Shown here piece after piece: positions 36,253-47,659 of a stretch of 64,000 nt of DNA (the first letter of the stretch is position 1; the number at the start of each line of letters is the position of its first letter). The notes below the pieces were generated by a model. That model made no database searches, was not told the origin of the DNA, and saw only the letters and a list, made by a program, of their open reading frames with translations. Source of the DNA: Rhodeus uyekii (Eukaryota; Chordata; Actinopteri; Cypriniformes; Acheilognathidae); assembly GCA_037043235.1 (NCBI GenBank), contig JAWRVZ010000043.1, forward strand, positions 1,835,001-1,899,000, in the 5' to 3' direction. Both the position numbers and the translations under genes were made by a program.

Positions 36253-36300
<48 letters not shown>
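36251..36300 (+). repeat. (AG)n microsatellite
   Basis: About 50 bases of AG with one ATAG interruption. A neighbouring minus-strand frame of Ser-Leu repeats is its translation. Confidence 0.95.
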
Positions 36301-36302
<2 letters not shown>

Positions 36303-37329
36303 CATCTCAATTTAAATGGCTGGAGTATCTTCTCCATTAGCTCCAGCTGATGTAAAACATCATTAGGGTCCTGCAATCTATCCTCTCCACAATACAGCAG
36401 AAGCAAGAGAGAGAACCATTGATTTATTTGGGGATCGGCACTGTGGCGCTGCTGAAAGAAACAGACCACTGACCAGAGTACTGTCAGCCCATTCAGCATT
36501 CTTGATAAACAAAGACAAACCCACTTACAGAGAGAGAACCTGACCTCTATGGGTGAAAAAACTAAATGCAGGGAAGGAATATAGATGTTGCTCCCAGTTC
36601 TGAGATTTTGCAGCTAACTTAAAAAAGAACTGAGTTAATCATTGTATATTATCTTCTTGTCTTTCCCTTTACAAAAAAATACATGCATATATACAGAAAA
36701 GAACTAAAAATCGATTACACTTTATGGCTGTCATCAGACTTTAACAGCTCTTGCTGAGTTACCTTTACTCGTACATGCTTCACCACACTTTCATTTTAGT
36801 CAGCATCTACAAAGTAATGAAGCCATTCTTAAACGTAGAGTATCATAATCAATGTGCTTCCAATACGTGCCTACACAACATTGTGCGTGTTCATCACAGA
36901 TCTAACAGCAGCAGCACTATTTATTTAGCTCTTTCAGCTCTTTGTGAGATCCACATTCCTTCGACATTCAGCAGCGACAAATAAAGAGACAGACATGCTG
37001 AGAAATAAATAGAAATGCCTTCTGTTATAGATCGACAGAGCTAAAAAGACAGTCCTTCGTAGACTGTGAGCTTTTTAAAAAAGGAGAATGGAGCTGCAAT
37101 TTGAAACATTCCACAAATAAAAAGGTTTTTTTGGGTTGCTGTGGTTTAGTTGGGAAACTTTGGTCTGATGTAGAACAAACTCTGAGTGGCTTCCACTGAG
37201 AATCCAGCCACTGAACAACAGGGTTAAAGCTGAAGCATGTCGTTTTTTGGACATTAGAATATGTTCTTGTCTCTCGGTTTAATATGCAAAGTCAACTACA
37301 AGTCTAGCATGCCACAACAATTTCTACAT
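36301..37329. other. Single-copy DNA
   Basis: 36300-36480 is complex, on the minus strand open for about 60 codons before the AG tract, but no splice-site context or family was recognised. Confidence 0.35.
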
Positions 37330-37451
37330 TTTATTATTATATATATATAATAACTTAGAATTATCACACACACATACACAAAAAAAACAAAACAAAAAAA
37401 CATTTATATATATATATTTATATATATATTTTTTTTTTTTTTTTTTTTACT
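37330..37451. repeat. Low-complexity A/T and (CA) tract
   Basis: Short TA, CA, A-rich and T20-type runs in succession. Confidence 0.9.
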
Positions 37452-37539
37452 TATTTTTTGGTGATACTTCTCAGTTATGGTAAGGTTATGGTAAATTAAA
37501 TCAAGTTTTTAATGTTCATATGTCTATATGGTGTTTTTT

Positions 37540-37572
37540 TTTGCTTTAAGACATACCATGTCTTAAAGCAAA
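37540..37572. repeat. Perfect 15-bp inverted repeat with 3-base loop
   Basis: TTTGCTTTAAGACAT, loop ACC, then ATGTCTTAAAGCAAA. The stem is perfect. It is too short for a typical miRNA precursor and lies just after a T-run, so a cruciform or replication-slippage product is as likely. Confidence 0.9.
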
Positions 37573-37854
37573 TTCATTAGTCAACACCATTGCTGAGTAT
37601 TTTCTCCTTAAAACTCTCAAAAAATCGTTTTGAAATCGCCAGTGTTTCTTATGTCACAAACTGCCTTGAAAACAAAAACGCCAACATGCCATCGGGCTTT
37701 AGCCTATCATTACTGTGATTTGAGAAGCAGTGGAGTCTCAAGAGAAGCCAGGTTATCCTGGTATATTTTTCTGTCAATATGAAAAATCAGGTTAATTTTG
37801 AAATATAGCTGGTCAATTATGTATGTTATGATATTATGAAGAACTAAATGCCTT
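37573..37854. other. Spacer before LTR
   Basis: Nothing recognised. Confidence 0.4.
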
Positions 37855-38165
37855 TGTGGCGAGTAGAGCGTACCCCCCCGAGCCTATGAGGGGCGAGGGG
37901 CGATGGGTGTATCTGGCGAGCAGGACGGGCCGATGGCGTGATTGATAATGAACGTCACCTGCGGGCCACACCGGCCTCCTATCTAACAGAGGAGCGGAAG
38001 CATAAAAGGTGAAAACACCAGTGAAGGACGAGAGAGGACCAGGCCTGGACATTTTAGGTGTGTTTTGTTTGTCTGTGTTGAGCGGCAAGCTCCCGCCATT
38101 AAATAAGTGTTTGAACGTTCGGGTGTCCCCACATCCGCCTTCCCCAAACTTCATTCTTTGTTACA
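37855..38165 (+). mobile_element. Solo LTR, gypsy-like, GC-rich
   Basis: Begins TGTGGCGAGTAGAGCG and ends TTTGTTACA (311 bp). It has a TATA-like CATAAAAGG near 38001 and a poly(A)-like ATTAAATAAG near 38099 in plus-strand order. GC content is well above the flanks. No target duplication was found (GCCTT left, GTGGA right), so one boundary may have been altered or the assignment of the ends is off by a few bases. No internal protein region lies on either side. A minus-strand open frame of about 106 codons here is not a gene. Confidence 0.65.
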
Positions 38166-38699
38166 GTGGACTTTAATTACATCATCTGTACTGTACTAAT
38201 TACGCTCTCTAAAAAGTATTGAATTAATTCTAAATCTCATATCAACCTCAATGAAACTGAAACTGAACATGAAACTGTTCTTTTCAATTCTTTCAAATAA
38301 ATAATACACTTTTTATAAATAAATACTAAAATGTTATTCGTGAACGGACCAAAGTACTTAAAAGAAGGTTACATTAAAAGCATACGTTTTAACATTAGAA
38401 GTTAAATTGATGCTAAATCCACTATTTTTTTATTGTTAGTGTCAATTGGTATACTGTATGGTGCACTGATTTTTACTCAAGTAGTTTGTCCAATTGCTCA
38501 GTATCCATAAAACAGACGACGAAAATCCCCAGATGAGCTACTGCTACTGAAGTGTGTAACCGATGGACACTACTATCCCATGAGGCCATAAAAAAAGTTT
38601 TAAAAGTTATATTCGTAAATAACAAGTTACATGACTGACATTATAGGTCACATGACAATGCCAACATGACAAATGTATAGATGTTATTCATACTACAAA
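38166..38699. other. Single-copy spacer
   Basis: Nothing recognised. Confidence 0.4.
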
Positions 38700-38960
38700 A
38701 ACTTTTTTAGAAGAATTTAAATTTAGAATTTTCAACATTTATTTTATCAAACATATAGTAAAAACAGTAATATTGTAAATTATTGTTACCATTAAAAAAA
38801 AAAAGTATTCCTGTGATTGCAAAGCTGATCCATAAGAAATCATTCTAATATGCTGATTTGGTGCTGAAGACGTATTTCTTATTATTAGTGTTGAAAACAG
38901 TAGTTTTGATTAATATTTTTGTTGAAACTGATCATTATGCTCATGATTTTTTCAGGGGGC
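38700..38960 (-). mobile_element. Dispersed cyprinid MITE, internal part
   Basis: Contains AAAAACAGTAATATTGTAAA, TTCCTGTGATTGCAAAGCTG, AAATCATTCTAATATGCTGA, TTTGGTGCTGAAGACG and TTATTATTAGTGTTGAAAAC, the usual internal order of the family. Confidence 0.6.
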
Positions 38961-39809
38961 AGCTTTGGAAAGGAAGTGTACAGTTTATGTATACCTTTAG
39001 AAAAGTACATACTCAAACCCAGAAATTTCAATTCATATTTCAATTGTAATCCTTAGCAGTATATCAAACCTTTTAATAACCATCTACAAGCTCATTAATT
39101 GTGTCAGTCTTCAGCTTTTGAAACATGTCAATAAACAAAAAGATACGTGTGATGACACCATGCAGCTGTGAGATTCTCTCTTGTAGTGTTGATTTGTCAA
39201 GCATTATACTTTCAAAATACAGCGGGAATTCTCAATCAATGTTACAATCGGACGTGAAGTGAGCATCGTTATTCAGCAGCATGTATGCGGTGCCAATGAT
39301 TAAACAGATGAGTGGCCAGAGCTGTCAGCTGCGCTCTTCTCTTTGGAGACGGGAAGAGAGAAAGGAAGAGAGGGAGGAAAATAAGAGCACAAATTGGCAG
39401 AACCCCAGACTCATTTGCATACCAAGATGTGGTAGGGCTCTGTAAATTCCCCTCGTGGTGTGAGGGCAGAGTAAAATCCCACATTAGAGTACAGTCTACA
39501 CACAGATTATTTATTAACACCACAGCCAGAAAACTGAAGGCCTTCTTACCGTACCTGGAGACCTTTCTTAGAGCTATGAAAGGAAGATGAATGGAGTTAG
39601 GGTTAGATCTGTGATAGAAAAATAGATTTGATTTGATTTGAGTATTTTATTTTACTGGATTTTTGGAGAGTAACTAAAAGCTGGTATATATTACATTACT
39701 TTTTTTAAAGTGTAATATTGGTATTCTATTTTATATATATTGTAAAATATAATTTATTTATTTACTTGATGCAAAGTTGAATTTTCATCACCCATTACTT
39801 ATTCGTTTT
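38961..39809. other. Single-copy DNA; complex block 39240-39600
   Basis: 39240-39600 is GC-balanced, contains the octamer ATTTGCAT at about 39413 and is open for 90 codons on the plus strand without any recognised domain. Candidate conserved element rather than gene. Confidence 0.3.
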
Positions 39810-39960
39810 TTTTTTTATCAGCATTTTATAACGATTTATGAAGGATCATGTGACACTGATGACTGGAGTAATGACGCTGAAAATTCAGCTTTGCATTAGT
39901 ATTAAAATAAATAACCATTAAAATTAAAATAGCAAACTATTAAACTGTTTACTGTACTGA
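39810..39960 (+). mobile_element. Dispersed cyprinid MITE, internal part
   Basis: GAAGGATCATGTGACACTGA, TGACTGGAGTAATGACGCTG and AAAATTCAGCTTTGCAT are hallmark words of the same family as 38700-38960, in the opposite orientation. Confidence 0.6.
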
Positions 39961-40033
39961 ATATAATTTAAAATCTAAATATAATTGCCTATACATAATT
40001 TTGCTACAAAAAAAAAAACCTACAAAATTGATA

Positions 40034-40886
40034 TACAGTGGCGATTTGTTTGATGAAGTGATCGGCATGCTATAAAAATATACATACACTGTATATGTTT
40101 GCTAACAACAAAAAGCATATGTGCACCAACTAACAGCAGAGATTGTAACGGCTACTTTATGTTTATGTTGGGAATATACCTTTAAGACTACGCATGTAAT
40201 TGTTCACACTTTTCTGGTGTGAGCGCGCACGCACAGTGAGGAGAGAGATGGCCGCTCTACTGCTGACTGTTGTATAGCATAATCTACTGTTTCTATTTTC
40301 CTTCTTTTATTTGTGATGTTTGTCAGAGTGTTTTCTTTTTCCTGGTTTGTACTTACACTCTTTAAATGTTTGAGAAGAGTGTGCTGGTACGAAACCCATC
40401 TATAAAGCTCATCATCTGGGCAGTCGTCAACCACTCTGACAGCCGTAACAAGATTTACCTGAATATGATAAAAACCACCTTCGATTCTCGATACAAACCT
40501 TTAAATATATTCTCCAACATTGCAAACACAATTTCGCTCACAGCGTAAACACCGTCACAACACACAAACACATTCGTCATTTCGACACAGTTCTGAAAAG
40601 TATTGCACACGCGGTTACTATGGTTTCGCAGCTGCACGGTACTGCGCCGCAAGAGTGAATGAAGCACCATTGGAGTGAGCGTGCAACGCAGTGAACTCGG
40701 TACTATCATTAGTCACGGGGATTGAGATAACCGATGTAAAGTGGCGACTTTGCCCCTCTTTTGTGATCAAGATATCAGGGTTCGGCGACATAAAAGAATC
40801 AACATAACCGATAAGAAAATGCTTAGAAAAATAGGGAGTTTGGCGGTTCCACTTAACCGAGCTCGAGATAAGTGGGTTCCACTGTA
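40034..40886 (-). mobile_element. Tigger-B copy 2, 5'-end deleted and carrying an LTR
   Basis: TA at 40034-40035, then CAGTGGCGATTTGTTTGATG. Comparison with copy 51746-52625 shows that the normal left end (CAGTGGAATCTGG and about 80 following bases) is missing, the join being at a shared TGG. The right end is normal, GATAAGTGGGTTCCACTG then TA at 40885-40886. A solo LTR interrupts it at 40144-40450. No transposase remnant. Confidence 0.85.
40140..40454. mobile_element. Solo LTR nested in Tigger-B
   Basis: LTR 40144-40450 (307 bp) begins TGTAACGGCT and ends AGCCGTAACA. The four bases AGAT at 40140-40143 are repeated at 40451-40454. The sister Tigger-B copy has the uninterrupted CAGCAGAGATTTACCAG, proving the insertion and the 4-bp duplication. 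TG...CA ends and a 4-bp duplication fit an LTR retrotransposon (gypsy or ERV-like). Confidence 0.88.
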
Positions 40887-40952
40887 TATGTTTATCTTTA
40901 AGACGGCGTATGTAATTGTTCACACTGTTCTGGTGTGAGCGCGCATGTATAT
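40887..40952. mobile_element. LTR-like fragment
   Basis: TTTAAGACGGCGTATGTAAT then TGTTCACACTGTTCTGGTGTGAGCGCGCA (given here in parts) resembles positions about 40170-40225 of the nested LTR, with a short deletion. It starts immediately after the Tigger-B right end. Confidence 0.55.
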
Positions 40953-40971
40953 GTACACACTCTTTTGTCCC

Positions 40972-41503
40972 TGCATTCTTTCTTGTAGTTCCCGCTCACA
41001 TACCTGACTGAAAGGCTCATTATGCGTCTAATTGTCTTCTCAGGTGTGAATCAATCATAGCATTATTCAGGATCATTCACTCCTACTCGTATACTTTCTT
41101 TCTAAACAAAAAGTGTCTTACAAAATTTGAATCTATATATTGTCTTATGTGTGAGCTGGATGACTTTCACATCATTTTGAAGCAAAAACTCTTGGATACA
41201 AAACTGACTTCTCAAAAGTGGACACATATTTAGTATGTGTTTTGTGGCCTTGTTTTGGTGACTTCATTCATTTTCTTTTTTTTTCTTTTTCAATAACAAC
41301 TGTTATCCTCTCGAAAATAGAGACACGTTACACACATATTATTGTCGCCCAATCTGTGCGTAATACAGTGTAATGACACTTTTGCAATTACACATTACTT
41401 TATGAATGTTTATAAGCAACTGAAAAAAACACACAAATGTCTGATCATGTCAAAACTTCTCTAGGACCTCAAAACCCCCCTTAAACCACAGAGGGTAAAA
41501 TTA
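40972..41503. mobile_element. TTAA-ended dispersed repeat, copy 2
   Basis: Uninterrupted partner of 5148-5690: CATTCTTTCTTGTAGTTCCC, TTATTCAGGATCATTCAC, TTTATGAATGTTTATAAGC, CAAAACTTCTCTAGGACC and a right end CCCCCCTTAAACCACAGAGGG. Its terminal tetranucleotide is degraded. Confidence 0.65.
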
Positions 41504-44500
41504 ACAACATTTGTCAGTAGTTCAGGCATATTCAAAATACTATAAGCTTTTCCAATCACATACCATTTTCCATTGATGTAGGATGACAAAACGCTTAATC
41601 ACTATTTTAATGTCACTATTACTACAATAATTAAACGTTAATATTTAAAAGAGAACTTTTTTGTGACAAACCATTCTGGTGAAAAAACAACCATTCCAAA
41701 AGATATGTAAAATCTGAAAAGTATATACAAAAAAATCTGTTTATACAAACAATCTCAAGTTATCATGCCAACCAACAAGATGACCATGCTTGACCTAATG
41801 TCTAGCTGGGGTCAACACACAGTGTGTAATGACGGGATGGAGCTGACACCATAGGAATGCGGTCGAAAGCCCTTGAGAGACAGGCTCTTAATGACATTTA
41901 TACACTGCCACTCTGACCACTGCAGAAGCACAGGCAGAGACCCATGGGAGCACCTCGAACTCACTAGCAGCCTTTATCGCACTGCTACGCTTGCCACACT
42001 AATGTCCGTCACCTTGACAGGAGCTATTTGGCAGCTCAGACCTGGAGCCTGAAGTGAGTGAGGGGGTGACTATTTGTGAGTGTGTGCACCCACACGCATG
42101 TCAAAGACCGCAAGAAATCACTTGATGATCACAATCTTTTATGACATACAGGCACATATACAGTGATTCACCAGAGGATTTGGTGCATGGTTGATGGGTC
42201 TGAGAACATGGATTTTGGAATGGAAAAATGTTTACATTTTAAAATTGCATCAATGTGGTGCACTTTGAGAGATGAAAATTAAAACCTCCAAACCATTTTC
42301 ATCTTTCAAATTGAACAGTTAAAAGTTTTTGATTTCACTTGTACCTGGACTCTTTTTATATTATATTTATATTTAGTTATAATTTGTTATAACAACCTTA
42401 ATATTCGTTACTGTTAGTTAATAAAAAATAGAGTTGTTCGTTGTTTGTTCGCGTTAGTTATCAAACACGACTTTTGATTTTAAAAATGTTGAAATGAACA
42501 TCAGCTAAGATTCATAAATGCTGTAGAAGTATTGTTTATTCTTAGTTCATATCAAAATGTAGTTACCTAATGTTAACAAATTAAACCTTATTGTGAAGTG
42601 TAACTATTATTATTATCCATAAAACAATAATATAATTTCATTCTAAAATAAATGCAAAAGAAAAATGTATATTTTGTAAGTAAATTATTTTGTTACACTA
42701 CTGTAGGAAAAATATAATACTATGGTCTTTATTTACTTCCAAGAGCTTTTATTACCCTTAAGCTCTTATTTTGCAGGAAAACTGCTTTTTTTTGTGCAGA
42801 CAGGTTTACATATGTGTCTCATTACAAATCTGAAATGCTGTAATCGGTCAACAAAATTGTTGAAAATTATGCTAATGTGAAAATCCCAATGTGTTGCCAA
42901 ATGCTAGATAGATTTCACTGTATTTACTGTAAACCGATATACGGGAAACACCAGATCATGTGAGCACTCCCATGATCCCGGACTTCCATTCCGGTCCCGC
43001 CAGCCCAGTATCAGGTCAATAACTATGAATGCATATCAGCTCAGAAGACTTTTGCCAATTAAATTACAAAGCTGCTGAAAAGCTCCATTTCACTTTCAGC
43101 CTATTCTTTTTGTAGGGCAGAAAAATAACTGTAGGGTACCAAACAGCCTCAAAAGGTGGTCACGGGGTATGGCAGGAAAGCAAGTGCAAATGGGTAGATG
43201 AGAGTTTTTAAAAGATAAGCCATAAAAACAAAATGTAACAAAACTGATTCTGGATTATGAAGGCAACATAAACATTGTTTATCAATGACTACAAAATATC
43301 AAATTACAAAATGTCATTACAAACCTTTAAAAAAAAATGTATATGTTGAGTTGAAATTAATAAAGCAAAATGGGATAATCACTTTTTTCATACATTTTAC
43401 TATAAATAATTAACTATTTTTTAGAATAGTATTTTAATAAATAAATATTTACTAGTGATGTCAGTATGTCCAAGACGATTGACCAAACATATAACATTTC
43501 TTTAACCTATTTATCTTAGACCATAGTAAAAAAGACAACATATGACTATTTAAGCTACAATGTTTGTTGTTTTGCACTTTTCCAACTTTTTCCTGAGCAA
43601 ACTATGAGCGCTGCTTTGGATGCTTCCTGTCTCCATAGAAACCCACTGTCAAAAGATACTTTTTGAACATTACTAAAAATTAAAATAAGCCCACGGTTAA
43701 GCTCTGCTGTTGTTGACTGCCACAACAGCAATAAACTGTTATTTATTGTATGTTTAATGAGCGCCAGCAAATTTGAAAAGAATGTCCGTATACGGGGCCA
43801 TATGACTCGCATTTTATGCAAAATACTCCCAATAAAAGGTACATGTGTGCTCTTAACATTTTTAAAAACATTTTCATAAGTTTAATGTTATATTATCAGC
43901 TATGGGAACACAATAATTTGATTAAAAACACCAGAGTTTGTAAATGTAAAGGATAATTCCACTATGAGTCGGGCGAGACTTCTGCACTAAGGTGAAAAAT
44001 AACAAAAAAAATAATAACATCCGCCATGTCCTGATAAAACCAAAACTCGTGCTCCAGTTAAAACAATAAAATAATATTTCGCTAAATACTACTGCATCAT
44101 CAAACATTGGAATTTTATTTTTAAATCGGACGGTAGTTGTGGAAATGCCTCTATTTTGAAGGCATAGAGCAGGTGCTAAGGAGGGATGAGAAGAGACATA
44201 GTTTCTCTGCACAGCGACTGAGTGATGGATGGTCCTGTGGAAGCTCTCAGTGCTTGGAGGGAAGTCAAACTCATCCTCTCCATCTCTCTTTTTCTCTCTC
44301 TGAATCTGTTGAGTAGAGAGCACCTCCTGTCACAGACCGAATCGGAGAGGATACACAGGTGAGAAAAATCACTAACAAACATCCAGGAGGCCAAAGGCAT
44401 GCAGACAGGTCTGGAAACAGCATGCTGAGAAATAACCATTCAGCCAGAAACCAAAGCAAACAGAAAAAAAGAGAGCCATCACTTTAACCCAAAAATTTAA

Positions 44501-44974
44501 AGCATTTAACTCCAATGCCATTGTTTTGTTTTTTTTTAAAAAACACACAAAGACTTGCAGCAATACAACGATCGCTCTTGCATTTTTAAAGTATAATACA
44601 CATTTCTAAAAATCCTCCAAGAAACTCTTCAACTGGGTTCAACTATTCAGTATTTCTTGCTGTTATTCACTATCCTCAGCTGAATGTCTGCCTTACAAAA
44701 ACACCAATATTGATACTCAAGTACACACATCTTACACCTCAATACTCGCATAATTCTGTATCTCAAAAATGCCTCAGAAGAATATCATATATGCAAAAAT
44801 ATGCTAGTGGTCCAAAAAGTGTGACATGAGGATGAAAATCAGAAACTCCAGTAATCTTAGGGAAACAAAAATATTTGATACCTTAATAACCCTTCTCTAC
44901 AATGCAGCAATAGGGAAGATAAAATCTTAACAGGCCTTAGAGAAAAATCACTTTGATCGAGAACCCTCCAGAAA
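41504..44974. other. Single-copy DNA; complex blocks 41750-42120 and 44150-44420
   Basis: No mobile element was recognised. 41750-42120 is GC-balanced and possibly conserved. At 44350-43922 the minus strand has CTGTGACAG|GAGGTG followed by a long open frame (over 130 codons) with no recognisable domain; the acceptor context is weak, so no exon is called. Confidence 0.3.
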
Positions 44975-46129
44975 TGTAACGTACATCACATTGTGTCCAA
45001 CAAAAGGCCAGAAATAACCTGTTAATTGGGCTAGCTCTCAGATAAGCCCACACAGCATTTATTTATGTTAATATTAACTTGAAAAAACAAAATATTAGGC
45101 AAACTCTTAGTTGTCTATAGCAATGGAGCACTTTGTAAACTGGACACCGTGATGTACGTTATATGTAAATAACTGAGCCACAAACATTTATCTTAAAACA
45201 ATACAACTGTACTAAAATTATTCAAAATACATTTATGACATTCAAATGATCTCAAACAACATCTCATTTGATCTTTGCTCTACATTTTTTCTATTTTTCA
45301 GTGTGATTATGATGGAGTGAAATAATGTACAAAAGTGCGGTGAGAAAAGTAACGGGTACCACGTGACGAATCCATTCAATGAATACATTGTGATGTACGG
45401 AAAACGGTTAAAAATGTCACTTATTTCAATATTTTATCACTCTGGACCCTGGTACATAAGTATCCTATACGATATATATATCCTGGTCTTGTTTAATGAT
45501 AAAATACAAGTCGGGAATTATAGAAAACAATCTCTGAACACGTTCATCACAATCGGATACGATCTTCATTTTAGTACATAGAAATCATCTGAAACCCTGC
45601 ATTGTTCTAGGCCAAATTTATACTCCTAATGAATATATAGTTGTTTAACTTACCTTACAATGTAACAATCCCGCGAAAGAATCAAAGATTTCGGTGAAAT
45701 ATTCGATTGTTTATGCTGGAAAAATCGGCGTAACGTTCTCACATCTATACACGTGAACAAGACACGAAAGGCAATTTCCATAGTGTAAAGGTCAGATGAT
45801 GTAATACGTTTTGTTTACGTACGTCACTCGGGAAACCCACGTGGGTGGTTTATCCAGAGAACATCTCGGGTCATGATCGCTCCTTCTGACGATTTTATAA
45901 CAGTTTGAACGTTCATCACAAAACTGGACACGAAGGTACCGGCTTCATTTAATTCATCAGTAGATCGTAGCAGTATTGTTTAACAATAAAAGTTGAATAA
46001 TGAATGTTTAGACATATAAATTCTTTAATTATCACGATTAGCACAAATTATTTTTATCTGTACGATCAGGATTTTAAACACTTTGAACGTACATCACAGC
46101 ACCGGACACGATGGGTGATGTATGTTACG
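44975..46129. repeat. Tract with dispersed CGTWCATCAC boxes in both orientations
   Basis: The core CGTACATCAC or CGTTCATCAC, usually followed after about 4-6 bases by GGACAC or GGATAC, occurs on the plus strand near 44980, 45541, 45910 and 46088, and reversed (GTGATGTACG/GTGATGTATG) near 45150, 45390 and 46114. The pair 44977-44998 and 45142-45161 are near-exact inverted copies. The tract is CpG-bearing in an AT-rich region. It may be a decayed transposon with internal repeats or an array of protein-binding sites; no family is assigned. Confidence 0.7.
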
Positions 46130-46649
46130 CGATTTTCAAAATCTTTTTTCTCAAAGAAGGGGATATTTTTCGGCAAAAAACAGCTTGACGATGGTTAGAT
46201 GTATAACTTCCCTGAGAAATAAATCAAAACATTTGGGGAATACAAGTATTTTGTGAGGGAAAAAGTAGGAGTTTTTGTACATGGGGTACAATGTCACGCT
46301 CGGTGCTTCAAAATTTGTCCAGTTTTGGGTATCAAATGTGCTACAAAATCCACCGTTCGAAATGGATCATCATAATTTTATCAAAACTATCTCTACTGTG
46401 TATATTGAAGACATTTATTGTAATTTTACCCTGTGGCTCATGTGATTTGTGAATTTATTAGTCACCGAACTCTTAGAGCCTAGGGGGGGACCACTAGCGT
46501 ATTTTTGCATATATTGAAAGCAAATTTGCTTTTCAAAAAAATTCTTAAAATGGTTTGAACGACCATTTGTTTTGCATTGCTTTGGTTCAAATAAATATAA
46601 ATACTTTTAAAAAATAAAATAAAAATCCATCACTGTTTCACAAAAATAT
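46130..46649. other. Spacer, possibly continuing the preceding unidentified repeat
   Basis: No defined ends recognised. Confidence 0.3.
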
Positions 46650-47313
46650 TACCGTATTTTCCCACATATAACCCGCGGGTTATACCAGATTTTACAACCC
46701 CCACAGGGGGTGCGGGTTATATAAGGGTGCGGGCTATAGCACACTTTTTTTACACGTGCTGGTAATGATATTTCAATATATTTGTTACGTCCCTAAGGAC
46801 GTAAGGTTTTCTTTTTGTGGTATTTTCTTTTTGTTTTTCTTTCTTGCGAGGGTTGTTTCTGGCGCTTGTACTATCACTCTGATGCTGACACTGATAGGCT
46901 GTCTGACCTGTCAATCATGCAAGAAGACGTGATTGGCTGTGCTGCCATGAGGGAGTGCTCTTCTCATCTCATCCGATGAATTCTAACACCTGTAGAATCG
47001 CTTCTTAAGGGACGTGCTGCTGCACAGCGAGAGAGACTGCTTTTTCTTTTTCTTCTGATTCTGACTTGTGTTTGTTTGAATTTCACGCACAAGCACCATG
47101 TACCGAGCCTATAACAGTAACAGGATAATTGACATCATGCAAGCAACTTTCGAAATTCGAAATGTGAACTTACACAAAAAAGTTCATAAATATATGGGTG
47201 CAGGTTATATAAGGGTGCGGGTAACGATGTTTTACACAAAACCCCAAAACCCGCGGGCTATATGAGGGTGCGGATTATCTGCGTCTGCGGGTTATATGTG
47301 GGGAAATACGGTA
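46650..47313. mobile_element. Pogo/Tigger-like element, family D
   Basis: Element 46652-47311 (660 bp) with TA on both sides. The ends are inverted: CCGTATTTTCCCACATATAA and the reverse complement of CCGTATTTCCCCACATATAA. Both sub-terminal regions contain reiterated GGGTGCGGGTTATATAAGG-like words. The middle, from about 46793 (TGTTACGTCCCTAAGG) onward, resembles the start of a fish LTR, but no matching end or duplication was found. A possible reading start ATGTACCGAGCC near 47098 is too short to assign. Confidence 0.8.
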
Positions 47314-47446
47314 AGTACCACAACCATTTTCAGTAGCAAAAAAAATAATAATTCTGTGGTTTTCAAGCTAATTAAATAATATAAAATAAAACAATAAAAT
47401 AATGTGCTTGACCATCACATTAAAATAGAGTAATATTACTAAGTAA

Positions 47447-47570
47447 TAGGGATGCACCGATATAAAGATTTTGTCCGATACCAATAATTCTTTATATTTG
47501 AAAGCAGATAACCGATATATTGGCCGATAAATCTAAATCTAAATTCTGATATACATTGAGAAAACAAAAC
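47447..47570. mobile_element. hAT end fragment (TAGGGATGCACCGAT family)
   Basis: TAGGGATGCACCGATATAAA, TTTTGTCCGATACCAATAA and AACCGATATATTGGCCGATA are the left end of a very common fish hAT element. The right end is missing. Confidence 0.7.
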
Positions 47571-47659
47571 CAAAAGGCTCACCATTAAAAGCCACATCCC
47601 AAACACTTCAACATAAATCAAACACATACAATACAGAAGACTATTTTGAACCAGTGTAA

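Noticed and set aside
37834..38154. 106-codon minus-strand frame rich in Pro and Arg
   Set aside because: It is antisense to a GC-rich LTR.
43922..44323. 133-codon minus-strand open frame preceded by an AG acceptor-like site
   Set aside because: Weak polypyrimidine tract, no recognised domain, and a competing open frame in the same segment. Left as a possibility in the spacer note.
46793..47126. Possible LTR inside the family D element (TGTTACGTCC ... ATAACA)
   Set aside because: No consistent right end or target duplication was found, so it was not listed as an insertion.
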